A DNA stretch of 64,000 bases, taken from the NCBI GenBank assembly GCA_014529385.2, contig CM043959.1, forward strand, positions 90,280,029-90,344,028, in the 5' to 3' direction. The stretch is from Adiantum capillus-veneris (lineage: Eukaryota > Streptophyta > Polypodiopsida > Polypodiales > Pteridaceae). Under the pieces are notes generated by a model. The model searched no databases and was not told the origin of the DNA. It saw only the letters and a list, made by a program, of their open reading frames with translations. Position numbers and translations under genes: made by a program. Shown one piece after another: positions 1 to 9,531 of the stretch (positions are counted from its first letter, which is position 1; every line of letters begins with the position of its first letter).

Positions 1-43
1 CCCATAGGTCATATTTGACCTCCGAGGACGATAATAAAATCTA
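1..43 (+). mobile_element. 3' tip of a LINE-A retrotransposon, cut by the window edge
   Basis: These bases nearly repeat the 3' end of the LINE at 20640-23140: the same run from CCCATAGGTCA through GACGATAATAAAATC, with only two or three differences. Both copies hold the small inverted repeat GGTCA-4nt-TGACC about 20 bases before the end. Both then run directly into a microsatellite instead of poly(A), here (TCTA)n. The body of this copy lies outside the window. Confidence 0.8.
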
Positions 44-147
44 TCTATCTATCTCTTTCCTACACACACACACACACACACACATGATGTAGCTTGTGAG
101 AGAGAGAGAGAGAGAAAGAGAGGGGGGGTGGAAGGGGGGGGGGGAGG
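42..147. repeat. Compound microsatellite after the LINE-A tip
   Basis: (TCTA)n at 42-54 is followed by (AC)n at 62-84, (GA)n at about 98-120 and a G-rich stretch. The tract starts exactly where the LINE-A 3' end stops, so the first part is probably the LINE tail. Confidence 0.85.
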
Positions 148-260
148 AGAGATCAATAATACTTGCGCTGTAGGTATCCAAGGGCAGATCTGTGCGCGCG
201 CTCATAGGCGAAAATGACCGCCTGCGCGGAAATTTGATTTTTTCTCCCCAAATTTTTTCC

Positions 261-366
261 GTCGATATACGCCTGGAAGTACCTGTGGAAATACGCGTGG
301 AAACAGTTACCTTTCAAAAGGCATTGCCAAGCGCATTTCCACGCCTCTATCGATGCGTATATCGAC
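261..366. repeat. Long imperfect inverted repeat (hairpin)
   Basis: Bases 261-272 (GTCGATATACGC) are the exact reverse complement of 355-366. Bases 285-300 pair with 327-342 with two mismatches. Between the two stems lie 12 unpaired bases on each side, and the terminal loop is 26 bases (301-326). The result is a symmetric foldback of about 106 bases. No coding sense was recognised in it. Confidence 0.7.
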
Positions 367-479
367 AAGCAGCATGCCCGTTGAAAGGCACGTGGAAAGG
401 TACGGTGCATCGAAAGCTAGGTATTATATTGTAGTGATTATGGTGTTTACTTCTAAATCCCATTTATCTATCACGTCAG

Positions 480-2797
480 AGTCTTCGACTTGTAAATATT
501 GAGTTCTGTTTCAATCCATGTACCCCTTGTTTTCTTGCACTGATCTCCTCTTCGAACTCAATACATGGTCATCAATGTGAATAGCATACTCTTCATTAGG
601 ATCGAGGTAAACCTAAGCTCCATGGCGATTAGTCTTATAAAAAGAGAGTATATGCTTATAGCGCATTGTCGTTCTAGTTTTCGAGTGAGTCGAATAGGAA
701 GACATTTCAGATGTTGAATCTAAAAAATTTTCTAAGACTTCTTCAAGAATAGTGTGCAAGGAATTGCCTTGATTCATGCTTTCTTCAATGGATACTCTAC
801 TAGAGGTTTCTCCAAATATGCCTTGATTTTGTAGTACACGACCAAATCTAAGGTTCATAAAGACTTATGAAGCCCTATATAGAGTACTTACCTTTGGATT
901 GACTTGTTGTCAATTTCTTCCACTTGACTGGATTGCACTTTCTGTCAAGCTACTGATTCCTCGTCTACAACCTGATTCCTGTACAAATTTGATCAAGTTA
1001 GCTTTTCTACCACAAAGACAATATAGTTTTTGCTAGCTATTATGATTGGTCTATGTGTATCACTGCAAATCGAGCTAATTGAGCCAATAGTTGCAATTTC
1101 CAAACTCGACTTTGGCAAAAATCAATGGACTAATCTACAACTCAAAAACTTAGTGAACATGTACCAATTTGGATCCTATTGAACCCAAAAAAAAATCGGT
1201 GGCCTTGTATTATGTTAGTCTAATACTGTACAAGCTCAAAAGTCAAAATGGGTTGCTATGTGTAGCAGTAGTAAATAATCACGATTATTTACTTTTTTCA
1301 GTTTTTTATACTTTTTGGTTTGATTTGCCAAGTGTACAACCTGTTTAGGTCCTTGGAAAAGTTTCAACAAGTTTGGACAAAATCTGTTCAAGTTTATCAA
1401 AACTGTTTCGTGTTCGCAGACTCTGATTTCAAGAATCTGGCTTAAGTCTCACTTTTATGATCCAAATTTCACCAAAATTGATTTGTGTGGTCTAATTGAT
1501 ATGCTTGACCTTGTGGCATGCTCAAATGTGCAAGAATACCAAATTTTGAAGCAGACGTAAATAATCGCGATTATTTACTTTGACTATTTTTTTGCAAGTT
1601 TTTGCCCCAATCTTGATATAGATTTGTTAAGCACTTCAACTTAAGGTCTCTAGCCAAGTTTCATCAAGCTTGGACAATTTTTTGTCAATGCTCATCAGTT
1701 TTCTATCCGCATACTGACTTCGCAAATTTGGTAACAATTTTCAATCCAATGATCCAAATTTTATCAAATTTGGTTTGTGGGCTTATTACAACATGATAAA
1801 ACCAGTGGTTTGCTAACTTGGTCAAAAAAGTTGAAAAATGGGGTAGATGTAAATAATCACGATTATTTACAACTAGCAACTTTTTGCATCTTTTTGATCA
1901 AGTGAGTATGTACACATGTCTGTCACATCAATACAAGCATATGAATCAAATTTCATCAAGTTTGGACCATTTTTTTCCAATTTACACTTAAGTGTCAAAA
2001 AGTTAGTACAAACTTTAGTTTTTCCTAGTTTGGTGATCCAAATCTTTTGTGCCTTTACAAAAGTTATTTGTACACATGCAATGAGTCACTGGTATCAACC
2101 TTAGTCAAATTTGAGCTGAAAGTAAATAATCATGATTATTTATTTTATACCCAAAATGAACAAATTTTGGATTTTCTCATGGACGATCTTTTCATGAGTT
2201 GTTTTAAGCCTATGAATCAAGTCAAACTTAATTTGGCCTAAATTGTCAAGAAAAAGTATATAATCTGAGTTTTTGCAAACTCTTGAAATTTTTACCTCAA
2301 AGTGTCCTAAACTTATCCACTGGTGCATACAACTTTTAAGCAAACTCTCCAATCGGATTGAGTGGTTTCGAGTCTTTTCGTGATATTTCTAGCCGTAGGC
2401 CTGAAATTTTGTAACTTCAAATACAACTCACAATGATTCTTTTGAAAAGAGCATTGTTCTGAAATCCACCTCAGATCCTACTTACCCTACTCCTAGGTTC
2501 CCATACAATGGGGTTGTGGAAAGTGTCCACAAACACTCGTTTTCTTGTTTTTAATGGTTTTCTGAGCATTGATCTTAAGACTTGTATCATCTATCAATCA
2601 TTCTCAAAATCTAGATCCTACAATCCTAAAGTCACTCGACAAGTACGACTACTTCCAAGCTACCTCTACACAGAAAAAGATGACAATCTTAAGCTATGCG
2701 GTTTCTAAAAGAAAGTTTTTACTCTAGGAAATCCTAGAGAAAGTTAAAGGATAACTTCACAAGAAGCTCGTGTCTTCTCTAGTTTAGGTCTCTTCAA
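480..2797 (-). mobile_element. Interior of a decayed minus-strand LTR retrotransposon (Gypsy-U)
   Basis: A primer-binding-like site at 2798-2815 and an LTR from 2818 upward place this stretch just inside a minus-strand element. No reverse transcriptase, protease or integrase motif is visible. What is visible is a long AT-rich leader with a diverged tandem array (about 985-2400). Beyond that is a minus-strand ORF at 613-858 (81 codons, rich in S, E and Q) that I do not recognise; it sits where a gag start could be. The left end and 3' LTR are not identifiable. Confidence 0.45.
985..2400. repeat. Diverged ~285-bp tandem array with a conserved palindrome
   Basis: Four copies of a 22-bp palindromic box, arms GTAAATAATC and GATTATTTAC around two central bases, lie at 1271-1292, 1557-1578, 1849-1870 and 2122-2143 (last base changed in the fourth). 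Spacings are 286, 292 and 273 bases. The copy at 1557 is a perfect palindrome. Between boxes, phrases recur at similar offsets, such as AAGTTTCATCAAG-TTGGACAA and GATCCAAATTT, so whole units are repeated but diverged. A half-copy of the box lies at about 3151-3167. Confidence 0.75.
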
Positions 2798-2815
2798 TCC
2801 TCAGCAACGGTGCCA
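2798..2815 (-). promoter_or_regulatory. Putative primer binding site of Gypsy-U
   Basis: Read on the minus strand the sequence is TGGCACCGTTGCTGAGGA. It starts two bases after the CA end of the adjacent LTR. It resembles the TGGCGCCGTTGCC-type site used by many plant Gypsy elements and shares its frame (TGG-CC-CTGAGGAT) with the site of Gypsy-1 at 30246-30263. Confidence 0.55.
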
Positions 2816-2817
2816 AA

Positions 2818-3730
2818 TGTGGGACGTGTGTCTAACCTCACTATCCTATCTTATTGCAGTTTTAGCGAGAACCACGATTAAATTGTCAATCCATGGGAGG
2901 AAGCCGACTTGACTAGTGGATAGAGGCTACAAGAGGTTGTCAATCTATCGGAAAACAACTAACAATTCGCATGTAACTCAAGCTACACTCAAGTGACTGA
3001 AATCATCAAAATCCAATCGCTCATCGGCAAAAAAATCACATCCATTACAGCATCAGATGATATCCAAATGTAACGAAACTTCTAGGACATGTTTATAAGA
3101 CCTAAGCACCTATGCTTATGGTCTCAAATCCAACTTTAGGTCAAGTGCCAAAATCGCGATTATTAACAGTACTGGATTTTTGACCTAGTCGTTTTCAAAC
3201 TAGAATGCACCTAAATGCTTAGCAATGATGCCCCAATACCACCTATGCTTATTTTTTTATTTTGAAGTGTAAATTCCTACTAATGATGAAATCAAGCCAC
3301 GAGTCGATGATGCAAAAAGCTACAAAATACTGTGATGTGTTTACGTCAATGCGTAAAGCTCTTACCTGCGGTTGCAATGCAACAAATGTGACTGCAATGT
3401 GACAACAGTGGAGGGAGTAGGAAGCGTGAGAAGGAGAGAAGTGAGCACCAATAGCTCACGCTATGTAGTTCATTATCCAAAACTTACAAAAATTGGCTTT
3501 TATACCTTAGCCAAGGTTTTTGGTGGTCAAAACTAATAATTAAGGAGCTCTAACTAAAGATAGGTAATGACAGGTTGATACAATCTGGAAGCTTGTAGCC
3601 CTGGCTCAACTATTACAAGGTTTACTCGAAAAATAGGAGGTACAATATTCTCGAATTATAAAAAATAATAAGTGTTTTTACATGGAAGCTCCGAAAAATG
3701 GTATTCGTGTTAGCTTGCTACTAACACATG
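2818..3730 (-). mobile_element. 5' LTR of Gypsy-U (proximal part, interrupted by Copia-1)
   Basis: The LTR edge is TG at 2818 on the plus strand (CA on the minus strand) next to the primer site. On the minus strand a TATAAAAG box lies at 3504-3497, about 680 bases from the inner end, as expected for an LTR promoter. Copia-1 is inserted at 3731, and the LTR presumably resumes at 7450. Its distal end was not located because no second LTR is in the window. Confidence 0.5.
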
Positions 3731-3946
3731 TGTTAAAGAATATGTCCATTGTGCTATGGGCGGCTGGACACTGACTATACTATGTTGTAAATATACTTTG
3801 GATAATAGTTAAGAAAAGAGAAGAAGAGAAGAGGAGCTCGTTGAATGGCTGCTGCAGGGTAACGATTGTGGGTGTGTGTCTCGATGTGTGTTGGTGTGTG
3901 TGTGTATTCTTCTTTCCTACCTTCTCCATCACCTGCGCACTCTACA
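3731..3946 (+). repeat. Copia-1 5' LTR
   Basis: It begins TGTTAAAGAATATG and ends CTCTACA (a TG...CA unit of 216 bp). The copy at 7228-7444 is almost identical. The 5-bp duplication ACATG precedes it. Confidence 0.93.
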
Positions 3947-3949
3947 AAG

Positions 3950-3961
3950 TGGTATCAGAGC
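3950..3961 (+). promoter_or_regulatory. Copia-1 primer binding site
   Basis: TGGTATCAGAGC lies three bases after the LTR. It is the standard plant copia site complementary to the 3' end of initiator tRNA-Met and would prime minus-strand DNA synthesis. Confidence 0.92.
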
Positions 3962-4850
3962 TCAGTTTAAGGAGCTACAGTCAATACACAGGTTTCCGCA
4001 GCTCTGGAAAACAACAAAAAAGAGAGGTTTTTTGGTCATAACTCCCTCACCCGAACTCGGAATACAATGATCCAGGAGTCTATCTTTATGTTTTTGGGCG
4101 TTCCGGACGCATTGGCATGCTCAGATTTGCCAAAATCTGCAATTTTCTGTAGCAAACAGCCAGTTCACACAAGCATAGAAGATATCAAGTTTTGCACTCG
4201 GCATAAGATTTACAGGTTACAGGTGAAGAATTCAGCATTTACACAGGTTTTGGAGAGCGACATAGAGATTTTGCATCATGATATTGTGTTATCGAAGATT
4301 ATGTTTGGTTGTTGTGGGTCCGTTATGGACAACTGCCTATGTAAGAAAGGTTGTGGGAAGAAGTTGAGGCGGTTATATTGTCAGATTGAGTACTTTGTGG
4401 TTATGTATGGATATGCGGTCAATGTATTTTGGAAAACTGCAGCCTTTGTGAGGGTCGAGTGAGGTTTTTTGAAGCCTTGCCTTGGGAGCTTTGGTACCTT
4501 AGCAAGGTGGATTAGGTACTGGAGCGAACCCCCGACTAGCCCCGCGAAAGACTTCATATGTCGTTTACGACTATGGGAAGAAGGTGGATGTATGGATATG
4601 TGGTACAGGACAGTGTATGGATTGAATTTTCATACAGGTCCATGTGGACATTGTTTTAGAGTATTTATGCATAGTACTGAGTCAGTCTGTGGCAAAGTGA
4701 GTCAGTGGATTTTCCCTTGGCAGTGAGAGATTTTTTGTCAGTGTTTATGAGCATTTTGGTTGAGATTGTCACTTGAGATATTGTCCAAATACAAACGAAA
4801 CTCTGCCAAAATTTTATCAAAATCCTTTGAAAGAAATTGAGAGAGTGAAG
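3962..4850 (+). other. Copia-1 leader
   Basis: This is an unusually long leader of about 890 bases between primer site and gag start. It contains an open frame of 131 codons at 4067-4462 and another of 85 codons at 4469-4726. Neither resembles a known retroelement protein, and both may be chance ORFs. Confidence 0.6.
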
Positions 4851-5890
4851 ATGGCAGAAAGTTCAACTCAAGTCACACAGATTGTTGGAGAGAAGCTGAC
4901 CAGAGAGAACTATAGCATATGGTCTTATAGGATGGAGAACTTTATCATGGGCAAAGGTTTATGGGATTATATTATAGGTGAACAAGAGTGTCCCGAGGTT
5001 GGTTTGGAACCAAATAGAGAGAATGTTGAAGCACATAAAACATGGCAAGCAGGAGTAGAAGCTTACAAGAAGTGGACCGAGAATTCAAGGAAAGTGATGC
5101 ATTGGATTTCACTATGCATTAGTGACTTCTTTATAACACATGTGAAGAAGGCTCAATCTCCAAAGGAAGCATGGGAGATACTAGCAAGAATGAACAGCTC
5201 CAATATAGAACCACGAAAAGTTCACTTGAAGCAAAGGTTACATTGTGTATGGCGAGGAAATAGATCCATATCAAATTATGTGACAGAGATAAAGCAAATA
5301 CAGGAAGATCTTGCGAGCATTAATGTTGAAGTTCCAGATGATGACTTAGTTTCAGTGACATTGAATGGTTTGGGACCGGAATACAAGTCATTGGATACAT
5401 CTATATCTGTTCGAGGACACATGCCTGATTTTGAAGAGTTAGTAAACCTTTGTTTGCAAGAAGAGGTGAAGTTAGGCAAGTCAGGTCCTTCTACATCAAA
5501 TAACAATTCCAGAGATCAGGTTTTTTACTCTAGAGGTCGTGGAAACAATAGAGGTGGAAGAGGAAACTATGGTCATGGAAACAATATTGGAAGAGGTCAA
5601 TGGCAAAACCAACAAAGTCAAAGTTACAATGATTATAGCCAAAGAGGCAGGGGGAGAGCCCGAATTCATGGACGTGGAGGTGGACGATTTGTACATCCTC
5701 GAAGAGATGGATATTGTCACAGATGTGGCATTTATGGTCACTTTGAAAGAGAATGATACACAAGGCTAAATCAAAATCGTGATCGTGGTGGAAGAGGCCG
5801 AGGTTATGGCAGACATGGAGGAAACTTTGTTGGATACAACCCTCATGATCAAAATATATATGACAATAGATCGAGTGGACATTTATTTCC
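4851..5890 (+). pseudogene. Copia-1 gag, broken in the zinc knuckle
   Basis: This encodes a copia Gag capsid precursor. The likely start is the ATG at 4851, because the protein then begins MAESS followed by the conserved Gag lead (GEKLTRENY..W..RMENF); an earlier in-frame ATG at 4773 has no family support. A UBN2/retrotran_gag-type domain is followed by a Gly/Arg-rich tail and a CCHC zinc knuckle. The knuckle reads C-x2-C-x4-H-x4 and then TGA (5754-5756) in place of the last Cys. The frame stays open beyond the stop. Relative to Copia-2 the Gag is the same type and colinear. Confidence 0.88.
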
Positions 5891-5891
5891 T

Positions 5892-7227
5892 ATGGAGCAT
5901 GTTGTTGGAAGCATGGTGGAGCCACATCATACAGATGATTGGTATTTAGATAGTGGTGCCACAAATCATATGACATATCATGGTGAATGGTTTGACAGAA
6001 AAGAGAAATTAGAAGAGGATGAGTTTGTCGCTACAGGTGATGATACTATGCATCGGATTACACATGTTGGTTAAGTTCCATTGCTAGAAAAAGACGGGAC
6101 ATACAACACATTGGGAGATGTTCTATATGTGCCTTCAATCACAAAGAATTTAGCATCAGTTGAACAGATTACAGATCAAGGGTTGCAAGTCCGTTTTAAT
6201 TGTTATGGCTGCTTCATAGAGGAGTTTCACAACGGCAGACCAGGCAAGATATTGGCATGTGGAAGAAAGAAAGGTCGCTTGTTCTCATTGGAAGCTGGAG
6301 ATCCATGTTTACACAGTGGTATGTATGCAAACAAATCATCCACTCAAGATGATTGGACAGAGTTATGGCATAAGAGGATTGGTCATGTCAATTTTAGAAG
6401 ATTAAATCATATGCAATCAAATCAAATTGTACGTGGATTACCAAAGTTTGGTAGATTGAATTTTGATCATGTTTGTGAAGCTTGTCAATTTGGAAAGCAA
6501 TATCGTTTACCATTTCCAAAGAGGGGGAGAATTAGCCAGAGTCCTTTGGAAATTGTTCATTCAGATATTTGGGGACTTTGTGATCATGCTACGCCGAATG
6601 GTTGTCGATATTTTATCACATTTACGGATGATTATAGCAGAATGACATGGGCTTACTTTCTAAAGGCAAAGTCAGAGGCATTTGAAGTATTTTTGGAGTT
6701 CAAAGTTATGGTTGAGAAAGAGAATGGTTGTCAAATTAAATGCCTACGTACAAATGGAGGGGGAGAGTACATGTCACACAGTTTTGATGATTACTTACGT
6801 GAACAAGGCATAAGAAGACGGATTACTTGCAGATACACACCACAACAAAATGGAGTTGCTAAGAGAAAGAATAGAGTCATAGCAGAGATTGCAAGAGCCA
6901 TGATGAATGAGATGAATATGCCATTAACATACTGAGCTGAAGCAGTTCATACAGCTGTACACATTATGAATCGAACACCAACAGCTGCCATTCATGAAAT
7001 TTCACCTTATGAGAGACTTTATGGGATCAAGCCAACAGTTTCCTATATGAAAGTTTTTGGATGTGTTTGCTATGTTCATGTGCCAAATGAAGCAAGAAAG
7101 AAGATGGAGCCAAAGGCAGTGAAGTGTATATTCTTGGGCTACCCAGTTGAAAAGAAAGGTTACAAGTGCTATGATCCTACGACAAGAAAAGTTTATGTCA
7201 GTAGAGATGGAGTGTTAAAGAATATGA
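5892..7227 (+). pseudogene. Copia-1 protease-integrase, truncated at the 3' LTR
   Basis: It is in the same frame as gag. Protease shows the DSGATNHM active-site motif near 5950. Integrase has its HHCC zinc region (H..H..CEACQFGK), the first Asp in HSDIWG, then TNGGGEY where the catalytic Asp is Asn, and NGVAKRKN where the catalytic Glu is Lys. In-frame stops are TAA at 6072-6074 and TGA at 6933-6935 (replacing Trp of the usual WAEA). The GKF-type C-terminal region reaches VYVSRDG at 7208 and then meets LTR sequence. No reverse transcriptase or RNase H codons remain. It is dead on several independent grounds. Confidence 0.9.
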
Positions 7228-7444
7228 TGTTAAAGAATATGTCCATTGTGCTATGGGCGGCTGGACACTGACTATACTATGTTGTAAATATACTTTGGAT
7301 AATAGTTGAAGAAAAGAGAAGAAGAGAAGAGCAGCTCGTTGAATGGCTGCTGCAGGGTAACGATTGTGTGTGTGTGTCTCGATGTGTGTTGGTGTGTGTG
7401 TGTAGTCTTCTTTCCTACCTTCTCCATCACCTACGCACTCTACA
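7228..7444 (+). repeat. Copia-1 3' LTR
   Basis: This is the partner of 3731-3946 and ends CTCTACA before ACATG. The 14 bases TGTTAAAGAATATG that open the LTR also occur immediately upstream (7213-7226), so the LTR start is duplicated at the deletion junction. Confidence 0.92.
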
Positions 7445-7449
7445 ACATG

Positions 7450-8031
7450 CCAACTCATTGAAGCCCCTCACAGGAGGATTTAAGGCCAATGATTCAAAAT
7501 ATCCATAAAAAAGAAGTTCTTTAGGTAACCGAGTGTTCAGGGTTCAAAAAACATCCCATTTTGAAACTATTCAACCATAAAGATATAGGTCCTCCAGTTA
7601 TACAACCCACATAGCTATAATCTATAGCAATATACCCATTATAAATTACAGTTTGACTAGAAATGATATCCAATCATAAGCACAATTTAAGAATCTCATA
7701 ATTAACCAAAGTTTTACTGAGTAGGTGCAAGGGCACCTACTTGTCCTATTGTTGCCGATAGAATAATTGATTGGATAGTAAGGAGTATTTTGAGACTCTT
7801 CTAACACCATTTAGCATGAGGTGAAGGCTATGCTATATGGCCAACATCGATTGCAGTTTCATGTGTGTGTTGTATCATCATGAGCGGTCCAAGGAACCAC
7901 TATTAGCTTCCAAGTTGTAGATTTCTGTGAGCACAAATGCAGGTATGTGTATGCCAAAGAGAGAGTAAGACCAAGAATGCACATGTCGGGCATGCCTAGA
8001 ATTTGAGGCTTATATTCCAAGCTAAATTCAA

Positions 8032-8120
<89 letters not shown>

Positions 8121-8400
8121 AAATGATAATGTCATAGTGTGAGTGAGTGAGTGTGTGTGTGTTTGAGTGTGGGTGTATGAAACATCCTGTGAGATCCACA
8201 CACATGTGACGGAAGATGAAGAGGGCACTGACGCAAGGCAGAATGTGTGAGGGTGGAGTATACAAGGTAGGAAGTGTGAGATATGTCGAGATCTATGAGG
8301 GAGATGAACCATGCCGGTTATGTACCTATGATTGTGTCTGTGTGTGAACAATGTAATGCCAAAGGGGTTTTGAGTTTAAAAAAGAACATGCTAATTATAC
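7450..8400. other. Intergenic or LTR remainder with (TG)n
   Basis: No protein motif was recognised. The first part should be the rest of the LTR split by Copia-1. A long (TG)n tract sits at 8036-8119, and the minus-strand open frames over it are low-complexity Thr-His artefacts. Confidence 0.5.
8036..8119. repeat. (TG)42 microsatellite
   Basis: An uninterrupted TG dinucleotide tract of 84 bases, with a shorter impure GT tail to about 8165. Confidence 0.98.
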
Positions 8401-9531
8401 CACTAGCTATAGGTTGTAATGCAGTTAATAGTAGATAACTGTTGGATGTATCCAACTTCAGCAGCCATTTTCACCTTCTCATGGACATTATTTTTCCATT
8501 TGCTATGTATAGATTCATGGGCTCACATTGAGTTCCAAGTTGTATTTGTTTATTCACTTCATGTACTTTGGCCGGTCGGCCATATCTTTAAAAACCCTAG
8601 GTATATAAGTGAATGTAGCTCATGTGAAAAGGGGAGATATCATTTTAAGAAACTTAGAGTAGAGAAGAAGAAGGAGGAGGCTATGGAGGTGGAAGCATGG
8701 AGCCGCATGTGCTCTCTTCACGGATCAATTGTATGCATGCAATGAAGATGAGTCCTTTTGCCTTTCTCTTGCTTTTCATTAAGTTGTGTATTAGTGTCTT
8801 GATGGTGTAGATTAAGAACTAATCGCTCTCTAATTCTTAATTGTCTATTGTATATTTGATTCTAGTAGTGTGTGCATGATTAAACTAGCATGTAGATTAA
8901 GGATTTGTGCATGCATTGCTCTAATCTTAACCCCATGAGCTTGGGTGAGCTTGTGATTAGGATGTTTTTTTTTTTTTTTTTTTCTCTGTTTTGTTTCTCT
9001 TCATTGCATTGCACATACATCAAACATCCGCAGACGCCCCGTTCACACGCATTTAAGCACGAATAGACACATTTAGAGCCCCGAGAGTCAGATTTCATCC
9101 GAAATTTTTGTCGATTTGAGCCGTTTTTAGCATATTCGAGCTATACCACACACGCAGACCTTGTTTGACATGGATTTTGATCTTGGGTCTACAATTTTCC
9201 AGATTATACGATTTAGAGCTGTTTCACTCGCAATAATGCATTTTGGCTCGATTGGACCGTAGAGTCCCACGATTGACCATATTTGACCTTGACTTGCGAT
9301 AGAGATTCGTTTTGCCTTGATATGACCAAATTTAGCTAGTTAGAGCATGTTCACCTGCGAGATCTTGGTTTGACCGCTTTTGGCTACTCTTAGCACACCG
9401 ACGTACGATTAGAGCTCGATTCGGTTTTTAGACCTACATTTGGCTACGACTTTGACCAAGTGACCAATTTTAGAGCCAGCTTACACACAAAGATCCCGAA
9501 TACCATTTGGATAGCCATTCAATTCTAGATT
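8401..9531. other. Uncharacterised stretch, possibly a decayed LTR or promoter region
   Basis: A TATATAA box at 8602-8608 (plus strand) lies downstream of a mixed region and upstream of purine-rich sequence, as in an LTR promoter, but no second copy is present to prove it. A poly-T run is at about 8966-8983. From 9090 to 9480 there are many short TTTGACC and GAGC-type phrases but no clear repeat unit. Confidence 0.35.

Larger units (their letters stand above)
3731..7444 (+). mobile_element. Copia-1: Ty1/copia LTR retrotransposon, internally deleted
   Basis: Two near-identical ~216-bp LTRs bound a 3.7-kb element flanked by the 5-bp duplication ACATG (3726-3730 and 7445-7449). The inside holds a copia primer site, a long leader, gag, protease and integrase. 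Reverse transcriptase and RNase H are missing: integrase codons run straight into the 3' LTR. The LTRs differ by about four substitutions and one indel, so the insertion is fairly recent. Three in-frame stops make it non-autonomous. Confidence 0.93.

Noticed and set aside
985-2400. CRISPR-like array because of regularly spaced palindromic repeats
   Set aside because: The spacing is about 285 bp, the intervening sequence is itself repeated, and the setting is a plant nuclear genome.
4067-4462. 131-codon ORF in the Copia-1 leader as a host gene
   Set aside because: It lies between primer site and gag of a well-bounded retroelement and has no recognisable domain; kept only as a note on the leader.
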